Below are positions 55,849 through 64,000 of a stretch of 64,000 nt of DNA, piece after piece (position 1 is the stretch's first letter; each line of letters starts with the position of its first letter). The translations under genes and the position numbers were made by a program. The notes under the pieces are model-generated. The model saw only the letters and a program-made list of their open reading frames with translations. It was not told the origin of the DNA and made no database searches. This stretch comes from Crassaminicella thermophila (lineage in GTDB: Bacteria > Bacillota > Clostridia > Peptostreptococcales > Thermotaleaceae): assembly GCF_008152325.1 (NCBI RefSeq), contig NZ_CP042243.1:625026-689025 (forward strand). Direction: 5' to 3'.

Positions 55849-56199
55849 GTGATTGTAAAAAGAGGAGACATATTTTATGCAGATCTTAGTCCTGTTGTTG
55901 GTTCTGAGCAAGGTGGTGTAAGACCGGTCCTTGTTGTTCAGAATGATATAGGAAATAAATATAGTCCTACGGTTATTGTGGCAGCAATCACCTCTCAGAT
56001 TAATAAAGCAAAGCTACCAACGCATATTGAGATTAGCGCCTCAGAATATGGGTTACCGAAGGACTCAGTGGTGTTATTAGAGCAGATTCGAACTATTGAT
56101 AAAAAGAGACTAAGAGAAAAAATAGGGCATTCTGATGAAGAAATGATGAATAAAGTAAATGAAGCTTTATTAATTAGCTTTGGATTAATAGATTTTTAG
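55849..56199 (+). CDS. ndoA: mRNA interferase EndoA (MazF/PemK)
   Basis: Ribosome-independent RNase toxin, 116 residues, identical in length to Bacillus EndoA. Motifs: [50 protein letters not shown] and [20 protein letters not shown] 55849 is chosen over GTG 55840: GGAG is 10 bases away from the former and 1 base from the latter, and the family starts MIVKRGD. It belongs to the chromosomal MazEF set that follows alr in most Firmicutes. Confidence 0.95.
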   Translation: MIVKRGDIFYADLSPVVGSEQGGVRPVLVVQNDIGNKYSPTVIVAAITSQINKAKLPTHIEISASEYGLPKDSVVLLEQIRTIDKKRLREKIGHSDEEMMNKVNEALLISFGLIDF

Positions 56200-56203
56200 A
56201 ATA

Positions 56204-56239
56204 GGCTGTTGACAAAGTCAACGGTCTATTTGTTTTTTT
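56204..56239 (+). terminator. Intrinsic terminator of mazEF
   Basis: ATAGGCTGTTGAC and GTCAACGGTCTAT pair with mismatches around AAA, followed by a T-rich run. Confidence 0.8.
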
Positions 56240-56472
56240 TGATTATTTCTGTTCTAAAAAGTAAAGAAATGGAAAATGCCATTTTGAATTGTGCTATAAT
56301 AATAGTGATACCAATGTCTGAACAAATGAAAAAAATAAAAAATAGGAACTGAAAAAGCTATTTGTTACGAATTTAAGTACTCTTTAACTTAAAACTTTCT
56401 AAATTAATTTTTTTGACTAACTTATATATCTGGTTATAGTAGTGTAAGAATTGATGGGAAAAAGGTGATCTT
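56240..56472. other. Intergenic region between mazEF and the AlkD-like gene
   Basis: No coding frame seen. An extended -10 (TGCTATAAT ending at 56300) and a second possible promoter, TTGACT (56413-56418) with TATAGT (56435-56440), spacing 16, could drive the next gene. Otherwise AT-rich with nothing clear. Confidence 0.4.
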
Positions 56473-57117
56473 ATGGATATATTTGAAAGCTTTTATAACT
56501 CTAGGAATGAAGAAAATTCTATAAAAATGGCAGCATATATGAAAAACAAATTTCATTTCCTTGGCATAAAAAAGCCTGAACGAGCAAAGTTAAGTAGAGA
56601 TTTTCTTAAACAACGTAAAAAAGATGTGTCTATTGATTGGAATTTTGTATTTAAGTGTTATGGTATGCTGGAGAGAGAATTTCATTATTTAGCTCTAGAC
56701 TATATTTTGCTACTTAAAAAACGACTTGTACCAGAGGATATCAACAATATTGAGAAGCTTATTACAACAAATTCATGGTGGGATAGCACAGATTGTCTAG
56801 ATAATATTGTTGGGTATATGTGTTTACAGTATCCACAATTAAAGAACTCTGTAATCTTAAAATGGATTGATTGTGATAATATCTGGTTAAAAAGGGTAGC
56901 TATAGATTTTCAACTGAAATATAAAGATAAAACAGATGTTAACATTTTAAGCAAAGCAATACTTAATAACTGTAATACATATGAATTTTTTATAAATAAA
57001 GCTATAGGATGGTCGCTAAGAGAATACTCAAAGACTAATAAAGAATGGGTTAAAAACTTTTTGAAGGAAAATAAATTATCTGCACTTAGTATTAGAGAGG
57101 CAAGTAAGTATCTTTAG
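56473..57117 (+). CDS. AlkD-like DNA alkylation repair protein
   Basis: HEAT-repeat DNA glycosylase that removes alkylated bases such as 3-methyladenine, 214 residues. Active-site residues of AlkD are found in context: Trp and Asp in NSWWDSTDCLD, Arg in IWLKRVAIDFQL, and Trp in INKAIGWSLREYSKTN. AAAGGTGAT precedes the ATG. Stand-alone gene, no ada or alkA nearby. Confidence 0.88.
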   Translation: MDIFESFYNSRNEENSIKMAAYMKNKFHFLGIKKPERAKLSRDFLKQRKKDVSIDWNFVFKCYGMLEREFHYLALDYILLLKKRLVPEDINNIEKLITTNSWWDSTDCLDNIVGYMCLQYPQLKNSVILKWIDCDNIWLKRVAIDFQLKYKDKTDVNILSKAILNNCNTYEFFINKAIGWSLREYSKTNKEWVKNFLKENKLSALSIREASKYL

Positions 57118-57239
57118 AGAGTAGAATTTATTTTATTGTAACATATTCGTAACTATTTCTCGTTTCATATACTGATATAATAAAAATATAAGGTTTACAT
57201 ATTGTTTTTTTTAGGAAACAAAGAGAGGAGAAATAGACA

Positions 57240-60047
57240 GTGAAAAATTTTAAAAAATTAATTATATCCTTTGGATTAGCATGTTCTATCTCTTTTGCCA
57301 ATATACAAGCTTATGCAGATTGGACAAACTCAGTTTATGAGGAAAAAGAAGAAGAATACATAGCAAAAGGTGTGAAGCATGAACATTTGTTAAAATTTAC
57401 AGATGAGGGTTGGCTAAATATTAATATACTTAGAATAAATTTAGATGAAAATGATGCTTCGTTAGATTTACTTTTTAATGAAAATGGATTAAATCAAAAG
57501 GGAAAGTTATCAGAATTTGTAAATCAAAGAGAAAATATTGTAGGTGCTGTAAATGGTGATTTTTTTAGTATGAAAGGTGCTGCTACAATAGGGCCTATGG
57601 TGAAGGACGGGAAACTTTTTACAACTACTTTCCATTTATCCGAAAAAGTACCTACTTTTAATTTGTCGAAATATAAAGAGCCATTTATTATTAATTGGAC
57701 AAATCCAAAGATTACATTAAAAAATGAAAATACTGACTTTTCTTTTGATATTTATACTATTAATAAAGAAACAAATCTTGATAATACAGCAGTGTTATAT
57801 ACACCAGAATGGGGAGAAAAAACACCTCCCTTTAGTCAAGGATTAAAAGGTATAGAAATTATTATAGAGGATGATATAGTAAAGGCGATCGTTCCTGCTT
57901 TTGAAGGAAGCTATATTCCAAAAAACGGGTATGTAATACTTGCAACAGGACAAAAGGCTTTTGAAATAGGCTCAAACTTTGTATGTAAAGACAAAGTAAG
58001 TTTTTCTTTGCAAACGAATCCAGATTTTAAAGAATTAGCTCTATCTATCGGAGGAGGGGCTTATATTGTAAAAGAAGGGAAGGTACAATCTGATTTTCAT
58101 ATAAACATTAAAGGAAACCATCCAAGAACAGCAATAGGAATATCTAAAGATAAAAAAGAAGTATTTTTTGTAACAATAGATGGAAGAACATCATCATATA
58201 CAGGGGTAACACAAGAAGAATTAGGAGAGATAATGATCTCACTTGGTGCTTATGATGCTATAAACCTAGATGGTGGTGGTTCAACTGATATGGTATTAAG
58301 ACCTCTTGGAGAAGAAAAAAGAACTGTAATAAATAATCCTTCAGGAGGAAGTGAAAGAAGGATTATGAACGGTATAGGAATTATAAGTACAGCGTCTAAA
58401 ACAAGTGAGTTAGGTGGAATCATCCTAGAATCAGAAGAGTCGAATATTCTAATAGATACTATGAAAAAGCTTATATTAAAAGGGTATGATAAAAACTATA
58501 ATCCAGTAGAAATTGATTATGATCAGGTGAACTGGCATGTTAGTGGAATCTATGGAAAATTTTACAAGGATTCTTTTAAAGCAACTACAGCAGGAGAAGG
58601 GATTATAGTTGCTGAGTATGAAGGGAAATACGCTACTTTACCGATTCGTGTGATAGATAATCCTGTAAGATTAGAAGTATCTCCATCAAAAATAAATATA
58701 GATAAAAACAAAGGAAAATTTATTAAAGTCAAAGTAGTAGATGAGGATGGGTATGGTGCTTATGTTAGTCTTTCGGATTTAGATATTGAAATACCAGATA
58801 ATTTAGGAGAAATAGATGATAAAGACTTTTTTGTAGCGAAAGACAAGTCAGGTTCAGGAATTATGAAAATTTCATATAAAAATATTACAAGCTATGTTCC
58901 TGTTGTAGTAGGTTCAAGAGAAGTAATTGTAGATGATTTTGAAAATACAAATGGGACATTTTTATCATATCCAGCAGATGTATTTGGTAGCTATAACTTG
59001 TCAAGCTTTAGTAAGGCTGGTAATTATTCTGGCGAAATTTCTTATGACTTTACCAAAACAGATGCAACAAGGGCTGCTTATCTAGTATTTGATAATGGTG
59101 GAATAAACTTTGACAAAAGACCTAAAAAGTTAGGAATGTGGGTATATGGTAATGGAAGCGGTCATATGTTAAAAGCAAAGTGTGTTTATGATAATGGTGC
59201 TTTTCAAAATATTCCTATTACATCTAGTATTGATTGGGAAGGATGGAAATTTGTTGAGGCTTCTATCCCTTCAGGATTAAAAGCTCCTTTCAAATTAGAA
59301 AGAATTTATGTAGTAGAAACAAGCCCATTATTAAAAGATGCAGGAAAAATATATATAGATCAGTTGACAGCATTTTATCCAAATACCTTTGATGGAAATA
59401 TACCAAAAGAACAAAAAATTATAGATTCTAGAAATACAAAAGCTAAATTAGAAGGTCAATCTTCCTTTAGACTTATAGCTTATGGGGAAATTTCTGGTAT
59501 AGATTCTTCATTAGACAGTAAAATAGCAGATATTTCTAATAAAGATAAAGGATTAAATCTATTTACGCAATCTATAGATCAAACACTTAAGGAAAAGCTT
59601 CAGAATCCAACCATTATGGTAGCTGGGGGATATGCTTCTACAAGACATAAAAATAGTTTGTTTATTCAATTAGATAACAGTCAAGGTAGTTTAAGAGAAA
59701 CAAATTTTGAACAATGGCGTTGGTTTTTAGAAAAAATTGAAAATGTTGATAGTCATAATGTATTCATTTCATTACCAAAGCCTCTTTATTTTAAGGACAA
59801 GCTAGAAGAAAAATTATTTAAAGATATATTAAAGAAACTAAAGGAAGAAAAGTCGGTAGATGTTTGGGTTTTAACAGGAGGACATGATAATTATTCTGTG
59901 TATCCTAAAGATGGAATACGCTATGTGGAATTAAAATCATATAAAAAAGATATGGATATATCTGAAGAACTGAAATATATACGGTTTACTGTGAATGATG
60001 ATAAGGTAACCTATGAGATTCTTCCATTATATGAAAAAGAATCATAA
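57240..60047 (+). CDS. Secreted phosphodiester glycosidase (NAGPA domain) protein
   Basis: 935 residues. Signal peptide 1-27 (cleavage after AYA). Residues about 80-385 carry the NAGPA/phosphodiester glycosidase domain: GAVNGDFFSMKGA, LSIGGGAYIVKEGKV, NHPRTAIGISKDKKEVFFVTIDGR, and INLDGGGSTDMVL (343-355). Then come an Ig-like/BIG-type stretch (about 390-555), a carbohydrate-binding-like jelly roll (about 560-720; VDDFE, MWVYGNGSGHMLK, GWKFVEASIP) and a C-terminal domain with MVAGGY and VWVLTGGHDN, perhaps phosphoesterase-like. Start GTG 57240 behind GAGGAG. Such proteins modify cell-surface polysaccharide; a polysaccharide cluster follows downstream. Confidence 0.85.
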   Translation: MKNFKKLIISFGLACSISFANIQAYADWTNSVYEEKEEEYIAKGVKHEHLLKFTDEGWLNINILRINLDENDASLDLLFNENGLNQKGKLSEFVNQRENIVGAVNGDFFSMKGAATIGPMVKDGKLFTTTFHLSEKVPTFNLSKYKEPFIINWTNPKITLKNENTDFSFDIYTINKETNLDNTAVLYTPEWGEKTPPFSQGLKGIEIIIEDDIVKAIVPAFEGSYIPKNGYVILATGQKAFEIGSNFVCKDKVSFSLQTNPDFKELALSIGGGAYIVKEGKVQSDFHINIKGNHPRTAIGISKDKKEVFFVTIDGRTSSYTGVTQEELGEIMISLGAYDAINLDGGGSTDMVLRPLGEEKRTVINNPSGGSERRIMNGIGIISTASKTSELGGIILESEESNILIDTMKKLILKGYDKNYNPVEIDYDQVNWHVSGIYGKFYKDSFKATTAGEGIIVAEYEGKYATLPIRVIDNPVRLEVSPSKINIDKNKGKFIKVKVVDEDGYGAYVSLSDLDIEIPDNLGEIDDKDFFVAKDKSGSGIMKISYKNITSYVPVVVGSREVIVDDFENTNGTFLSYPADVFGSYNLSSFSKAGNYSGEISYDFTKTDATRAAYLVFDNGGINFDKRPKKLGMWVYGNGSGHMLKAKCVYDNGAFQNIPITSSIDWEGWKFVEASIPSGLKAPFKLERIYVVETSPLLKDAGKIYIDQLTAFYPNTFDGNIPKEQKIIDSRNTKAKLEGQSSFRLIAYGEISGIDSSLDSKIADISNKDKGLNLFTQSIDQTLKEKLQNPTIMVAGGYASTRHKNSLFIQLDNSQGSLRETNFEQWRWFLEKIENVDSHNVFISLPKPLYFKDKLEEKLFKDILKKLKEEKSVDVWVLTGGHDNYSVYPKDGIRYVELKSYKKDMDISEELKYIRFTVNDDKVTYEILPLYEKES

Positions 60048-60115
60048 ATATATTTACAATCAAAAATTATTTTGTGATAAAATAAAGTAGTATGATATAT
60101 TTTAAGGAGGAAAAT

Positions 60116-60601
60116 ATGAAAAAAAAATCTTTTATGATATTAATTATTTCAACAGTGGTAATATCTTTTTCATATATTGTAATGGCAATTAGTGCTGAGC
60201 CAGGGTCTGAGGAAGATCCACTTGTTACTAAGAGCTATGTAGAAAAAAGAAATCAGCAATTAAAGTTTTATATAGAAGAAAGTATAAAAAACTTGCAAGA
60301 ACGTTTAGGTCAAGGAGATAATGAAGAAAATACTACAAATGGATATGAAGTTATAAATGTAGCTAAAGGAAATAGATTGGTTTTAGGAAAAAGTGCAGAG
60401 GTTATTTTAAGAGCAGGAAAAGCAACGGTTATACAAAGTCAATCAGGAGGGCTTGCTGACGTTACAATAGGAAGGGATTTAAAACAGGATGAAAATTTTC
60501 CAGCCAATCATCTTTTGATTGTTCCAAGAGATGATGGACGAGGAGCTATTGCAGTGACTGATTGTATTTTCATGGTAAAAGGAAGTTATCATATAGAATA
60601 A
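60116..60601 (+). CDS. Small exported protein of unknown function
   Basis: 161 residues. An N-terminal signal (about 4-24) is followed by a Glu/Ser/Pro junction (AEPGSEEDPLVTKSYVE), a short helical stretch (KRNQQLKFYIEESIKNLQERLG) and a compact C-terminal domain (about 80-161) with VAKGNRLVLGKSAEVILRAGKATV, GGLADVTIGRDLK and LLIVPRDDGRGAIAVTDCIFMVKGSY. I have seen this layout in Clostridia proteins without function. AAGGAGG precedes ATG 60116. It lies between the NAGPA gene and murJ and ends in its own terminator. Confidence 0.75.
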   Translation: MKKKSFMILIISTVVISFSYIVMAISAEPGSEEDPLVTKSYVEKRNQQLKFYIEESIKNLQERLGQGDNEENTTNGYEVINVAKGNRLVLGKSAEVILRAGKATVIQSQSGGLADVTIGRDLKQDENFPANHLLIVPRDDGRGAIAVTDCIFMVKGSYHIE

Positions 60602-60627
60602 AAAAGCAGCGTAGCTGCTTTTTTACT
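60600..60627 (+). terminator. Intrinsic terminator before the murJ-like gene
   Basis: AAAAAAGCAGC, 3-base loop, GCTGCTTTTTT: stem with a T-run. Confidence 0.88.
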
Positions 60628-60645
60628 TAATATTGGAGGAACTTT

Positions 60646-62199
60646 ATGACAGAAGGGAAAAAAACGATTCAAATGATTATCATGGTAATTGGACTTACCA
60701 TTACAGCGAAATTTTCAGGATTTTTTAGAGACGTTTTAATCGGGAGTAACTTTGGTACAAGCTCGGAAGCCGATGCTTATTTTATGGCACTAAAAATTAC
60801 AGCTATGGTGTTTATGAGTATGGGAAGTGCTATTACAACAACAATGATTCCAATTATTGTGCGTTATTTAACAAAAGATGATAGGGATAAAGCATTTCGT
60901 TTTGCAAATAAAATATTTACTATTTTGGTTTCAATAGGAATAGTTTTTATGTCTATGGGGATTTTGTTTAGCAATTATTATACAAAATGGATAGCCAGAG
61001 GATTTTATGGAGAAAAATTAGCTTTAGCAGTAACTTTAACAAGGATTATGTTTCCTATTTTGTTATGTTGTATGATTAGCTATATATTTGTTTCAATGCT
61101 TCAATCCTTTGGTAAATTTTCAATTACTTCTATATTAAGCATTCCTTATAATTTTGTATTAATTATTTATTTAAGCTTTTTTGCAGGAAAATATGGAATA
61201 GAAGGATTAGCATTTGCTACGGTAATAGGATGGATTACTCAGTTTGTCATTCAAATTCCTTATTTATATAAAAAAGGATATAGAATAAATTTTATATTAG
61301 ATTTTAAGGATCCTGATATTAAACGTTTTTTTAAGTTAATATTTCCTATTCTTTTATCAACTATGGTATATAACGTAAATATTATTATTGATTCAAGCTT
61401 AGCATCTACATTATCTGAAGGAAAGATTGCTGCTTTAACTTATGCATTTATTGTGTATACAGCAATTTCTTCTACTACAATATACGGTATAAGCACTGTG
61501 CTTTTTCCTAAATTTGCTCAGAATACGAGCTTAAAGGATTATACCAAATTTCAAGAACAAATTACATCAACAATAAAAGTATTATGTTTTTTGTTAATAC
61601 CATTAACCGTAGGATTGATTACATTAAGAACTCCTATTATCAAGCTTGCCTTTCAAAGAGGGGCTTTTGGTGAGCAAGGCGTTATTTTTACAAGAATTGC
61701 TTTGACATATTATGCAATAGGAATGATAGGCTTTGGTATACAGGAAGTATTAAATAAATGTTTTTTTGCTTTGCAAGATACAAAAACACCAATGAAATTT
61801 GGCATTATGAGTGTTACAATCAATATTATATTAAACATTATTTTAATAAAAAAAATGGATTTGGCAGGTCTAGCATTAGCAACTTCTTTAGCGACAATAA
61901 GTAATGCATTATTTTTGTATGGAGCTTTAATGAAAAAAATAGGGAAATTGGATACAGGAAAGATTCTTATAAATTTCTTTAAAGTATTAACTGCTTCTAT
62001 GGTAATGGCTGTTTTTACTTATAAAACCTATAAAGTATTTACTTTATTTGTTGGAATGGAGTCATTTAGTTTTAGGCTTATTACTATTATAGGATCTGTA
62101 TTTGTAGGTATATTGGTTTATGCTGTTATGGTACTTATTTTAAGAGTAGAAGAAGCAAAATATATTATTGAGAATTACTTAAAAAAATTGATTCCATAA
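60646..62199 (+). CDS. murJ: MurJ-type lipid flippase (MOP/MVF family)
   Basis: 517 residues with about 14 hydrophobic helices. N-terminal [33 protein letters not shown] is the MviN/MurJ signature (Arg in FRD lies in the central cavity), with ARGFYGE and [22 protein letters not shown] in the usual places and [16 protein letters not shown] in the second half. In the context of an acyltransferase and glycosyltransferases it may flip an O-antigen-like or teichuronic-acid-like lipid-linked unit rather than lipid II. The next gene starts 17 bases after the stop. Confidence 0.9.
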   Translation: MTEGKKTIQMIIMVIGLTITAKFSGFFRDVLIGSNFGTSSEADAYFMALKITAMVFMSMGSAITTTMIPIIVRYLTKDDRDKAFRFANKIFTILVSIGIVFMSMGILFSNYYTKWIARGFYGEKLALAVTLTRIMFPILLCCMISYIFVSMLQSFGKFSITSILSIPYNFVLIIYLSFFAGKYGIEGLAFATVIGWITQFVIQIPYLYKKGYRINFILDFKDPDIKRFFKLIFPILLSTMVYNVNIIIDSSLASTLSEGKIAALTYAFIVYTAISSTTIYGISTVLFPKFAQNTSLKDYTKFQEQITSTIKVLCFLLIPLTVGLITLRTPIIKLAFQRGAFGEQGVIFTRIALTYYAIGMIGFGIQEVLNKCFFALQDTKTPMKFGIMSVTINIILNIILIKKMDLAGLALATSLATISNALFLYGALMKKIGKLDTGKILINFFKVLTASMVMAVFTYKTYKVFTLFVGMESFSFRLITIIGSVFVGILVYAVMVLILRVEEAKYIIENYLKKLIP

Positions 62200-62216
62200 T
62201 GCATCGAGGTGAATTT

Positions 62217-62735
62217 ATGAAAAAGATACTTTTTTTAATGCTTTATTATTTTGTCGGAAGACATTTACCAAGCTCTCAGAGTCCATATTCTTTTGGGGCA
62301 AAGAAATTAAGATATTTTTTGTGCAAAGGATTATTTAAAGAAACAGGGAAAAATGTAAATATTGAACATGGTGCTTTTTTTGGAAAGGGTAGTGACATAA
62401 CAATAGGAGATAACTCAGGATTAGGTATTGACTGTAGAGTTTCAGGACCTTTAAAAATAGGAAAGAATGTGATGATGGGACCAGAAGTAATGATTTATAC
62501 TTCAAATCATAGAATTGATGATCTAGATAAACCTATCATTATGCAAGGAGAAACCCCTAAGGAATTAGTAGAAATAGAAGATGATGTTTGGATTGGAGCA
62601 AGGGCAATTATTTTGCCGGGTATAAAGATTGGCAAAGGTGCTGTTGTAGCAGCAGGAGCAATTGTTACAAAGGATGTTCCAAAGTTTGCTGTTGTAGGAG
62701 GAAATCCTGCAAAGATTATTAAATTTCGTAAATGA
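62217..62735 (+). CDS. Left-handed beta-helix acyltransferase
   Basis: Hexapeptide-repeat O-acetyltransferase of the CysE/LacA/WcaF type, 172 residues. Repeats such as [36 protein letters not shown] carry the catalytic His (about 96-100), followed by [51 protein letters not shown], an ending typical of the family. ATG 62217 follows GAGGTGA. Probably acetylates a sugar of the surface polysaccharide; acceptor unknown. Confidence 0.9.
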   Translation: MKKILFLMLYYFVGRHLPSSQSPYSFGAKKLRYFLCKGLFKETGKNVNIEHGAFFGKGSDITIGDNSGLGIDCRVSGPLKIGKNVMMGPEVMIYTSNHRIDDLDKPIIMQGETPKELVEIEDDVWIGARAIILPGIKIGKGAVVAAGAIVTKDVPKFAVVGGNPAKIIKFRK

Positions 62736-62760
62736 GTACTTTAATGAAGGGGATTTTTAG

Positions 62761-63876
62761 ATGAAAAAGAGTGTTCTTATATTTTCATTATTAAATTGGG
62801 AAAGTAAACTTTTGCATAGAGAGCATATGCTTGCAAAATATTTTAGTAAGAAAGGGTTTGATGTTTATTATATTCAAAAGGAGAATATAAGAAGTTTTAA
62901 TCAGTTGAAATTAAAGCCTAATATTTATAAAGATAATGACATAAATATTGTTAGTGTACAAGCATTTCCTTATTTTAAAGGGAAAATTAAAAGTATCTAT
63001 AATATTAATGATTATATAATTAAAAAACAATTAAAGGAAATCTTTTATTTGTTTAAAGACCCTCTTATTATATTAGAATCTCCTTACTGGATTAAAGGAA
63101 TTGAAGAAAGTCGAGACAATAAGGGGATTATTTGCTATGATATTAGTGACGATTTATCACAGTTTGCAACAAATGAAAAATGGAAAAAACAATTACTTTC
63201 TTATGAAAGAGAAACCATCAATAGATCAGATATTTTATTTGTTACAGCTGAAAAATTAAAGGAGAAAGCAAAAAATCATCCTAATTTATATCTTGTTGAA
63301 AATGGCGTTGATTTAGATGAATTTAAAAATGCAAAAAAGATACTAAAAGATTATGATGGACCTATCTGTGGTTTTATTGGGGGAATTTTTGAATGGATTG
63401 ATTTTGATTTGATAGATAAAGCAGCTAAAAGGTATCCAAATTATAACTTCGTACTTATTGGTCCTACTGATAGACCAAATAAATTAGAATATTTGTGTAA
63501 AAACTCAAATGTTTATTACTTAGGAGAAAAAGATAAAAAGGAAATAGGAAATTATTATGCAAGCTTTGATATAGGATTGATCCCTTTTGTTTCAGAAGAA
63601 AGCTATCCGAGACTTAAGACTGTGAATTCTAATAAGGTTTTTCAGTATTGTTATTTTGGCTATCCAGTTCTTTCTACAAGTTTTACACAGGTAAGAGGTT
63701 TAAAGGATTTTGTATCTGTATGTGAAAGCAAAGAAGAATTTATTAATAAAATAGAAATATGTTTAAAAGAGAATAACATGGATTTGGAAAATAAAAGGAA
63801 GTCTTATGCCATGGAAAATTCTTGGGAAAATAAAGTAGAACAAATGATTGCTTTTGTCAAAAACATAGGGGTGTAA
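62761..63876 (+). CDS. Glycosyltransferase (TuaH-like, GT-B fold)
   Basis: 371 residues. Opens with MKKSVLIFSLLNWESKLLHREHMLAKYFSKKG; middle ICYDISDD and ILFVTAEKLKEKAKNHPNLYLVENGVDLDEF mark the domain junction of GT4-like enzymes, with GPICGFIGGIFEWIDFDLIDKAAKRYPNYNFVLIGP and an EESYPRLKTVNSNKVFQYCYFGYPVLST nucleotide-sugar binding segment. It resembles TuaH of teichuronic acid synthesis, but sugar and linkage are unknown. AGGGGA precedes the ATG. Co-transcribed with the flippase and acyltransferase genes. Confidence 0.85.
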   Translation: MKKSVLIFSLLNWESKLLHREHMLAKYFSKKGFDVYYIQKENIRSFNQLKLKPNIYKDNDINIVSVQAFPYFKGKIKSIYNINDYIIKKQLKEIFYLFKDPLIILESPYWIKGIEESRDNKGIICYDISDDLSQFATNEKWKKQLLSYERETINRSDILFVTAEKLKEKAKNHPNLYLVENGVDLDEFKNAKKILKDYDGPICGFIGGIFEWIDFDLIDKAAKRYPNYNFVLIGPTDRPNKLEYLCKNSNVYYLGEKDKKEIGNYYASFDIGLIPFVSEESYPRLKTVNSNKVFQYCYFGYPVLSTSFTQVRGLKDFVSVCESKEEFINKIEICLKENNMDLENKRKSYAMENSWENKVEQMIAFVKNIGV

Positions 63877-63883
63877 AGGAGAA

Positions 63884-63920
63884 GGGAGGTTTCTGCTTAT
63901 ATAAAGCAGATGATCAAATG
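63884..63920 (+). promoter_or_regulatory. Ribosome site brought to the start codon by a hairpin
   Basis: GGGAGG (63884-63889) is 28 bases from ATG 63918, too far for use. TCTGCTT (63892-63898) and AAGCAGA (63904-63910) form a 7-bp hairpin between them; with the hairpin folded, the unpaired spacing is 9 bases. Confidence 0.45.
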
Positions 63921-64000
63921 AAAGTAATACATGTGATTAGTGGTGGAGATATAGGCGGTGCCAAAACCCATGTAATTAGTTTATTAAAAGAACTAAAAAA
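63918..64000 (+). CDS. Glycosyltransferase, N-terminus only (runs off the window)
   Basis: The first 27 codons read MKVIHVISGGDIGGAKTH and on to VISLLKELK, the standard opening of GT4-family glycosyltransferases (Gly-rich loop after the first strand). The rest lies outside the window. The gene follows the preceding glycosyltransferase by 41 bases. It belongs to the same polysaccharide cluster; its substrate cannot be inferred. Confidence 0.75.
   Translation, partial: MKVIHVISGGDIGGAKTHVISLLKELK

Overview
The window is chromosomal DNA of a low-GC, endospore-forming anaerobe of the class Clostridia, by its look close to the Peptostreptococcaceae/Alkaliphilus-like lineages. This rests on AT-rich codon use, AGGAGG ribosome sites, the gene order acpS-nnrED-gerS-alr-mazEF, AddAB rather than RecBCD, T-box and M-box leaders, a partial oxidative TCA branch and several sodium-linked transporters. 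No rRNA, tRNA, CRISPR array, prophage or intact insertion sequence was seen.

Layout. 1-1333 is the start of a leftward UvrD-type helicase. 1508-5865 holds a sigma-54 activator, then an alanine-dehydrogenase-like gene behind a textbook -24/-12 promoter with tandem upstream repeats, then an NhaC-type antiporter. A membrane diguanylate cyclase (6043-7437) converges on brnQ (7478-8776), whose leader keeps only a T-box-like terminator. 8999-13984 is a malate/citrate module: CitA/DcuS-type kinase with an apparent ATT start, response regulator, malic enzyme and a 2-hydroxycarboxylate transporter. 14188-16278 carries a YARHG lipoprotein, a small membrane protein and a YheO-type regulator, the last divergent from ridA-tnaA (16580-18376). 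A leftward aconitase/isocitrate dehydrogenase/citrate synthase operon (18410-22851) makes 2-oxoglutarate, which glutamate dehydrogenase (43564-44901) could aminate.

23842-41352 is the double-strand-break set addB ... addA-sbcD-sbcC, interrupted by about 6.4 kb of small mixed genes (27276-33485). Then come queG, an HD-GYP phosphodiesterase, gdhA, psd, a HisJ-type phosphatase and ilvD with an Ile-type T-box. Divergent from ilvD is mgtE behind an M-box. Between the M-box terminator and mgtE lies a 32-codon open frame with its own ribosome site, whose stop overlaps the mgtE ribosome site and whose RNA can form two competing hairpins. I consider this the most interesting unexplained structure in the window.

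50868-56199 is a housekeeping/sporulation block ending in the MazEF pair. 56473-60601 has an AlkD-like glycosylase, a large secreted phosphodiester-glycosidase protein and a small secreted protein. 60646 to the end opens a cell-surface polysaccharide cluster: a MurJ-type flippase, an acyltransferase and two glycosyltransferases, the last one cut by the window edge and apparently using a hairpin-bridged ribosome site.
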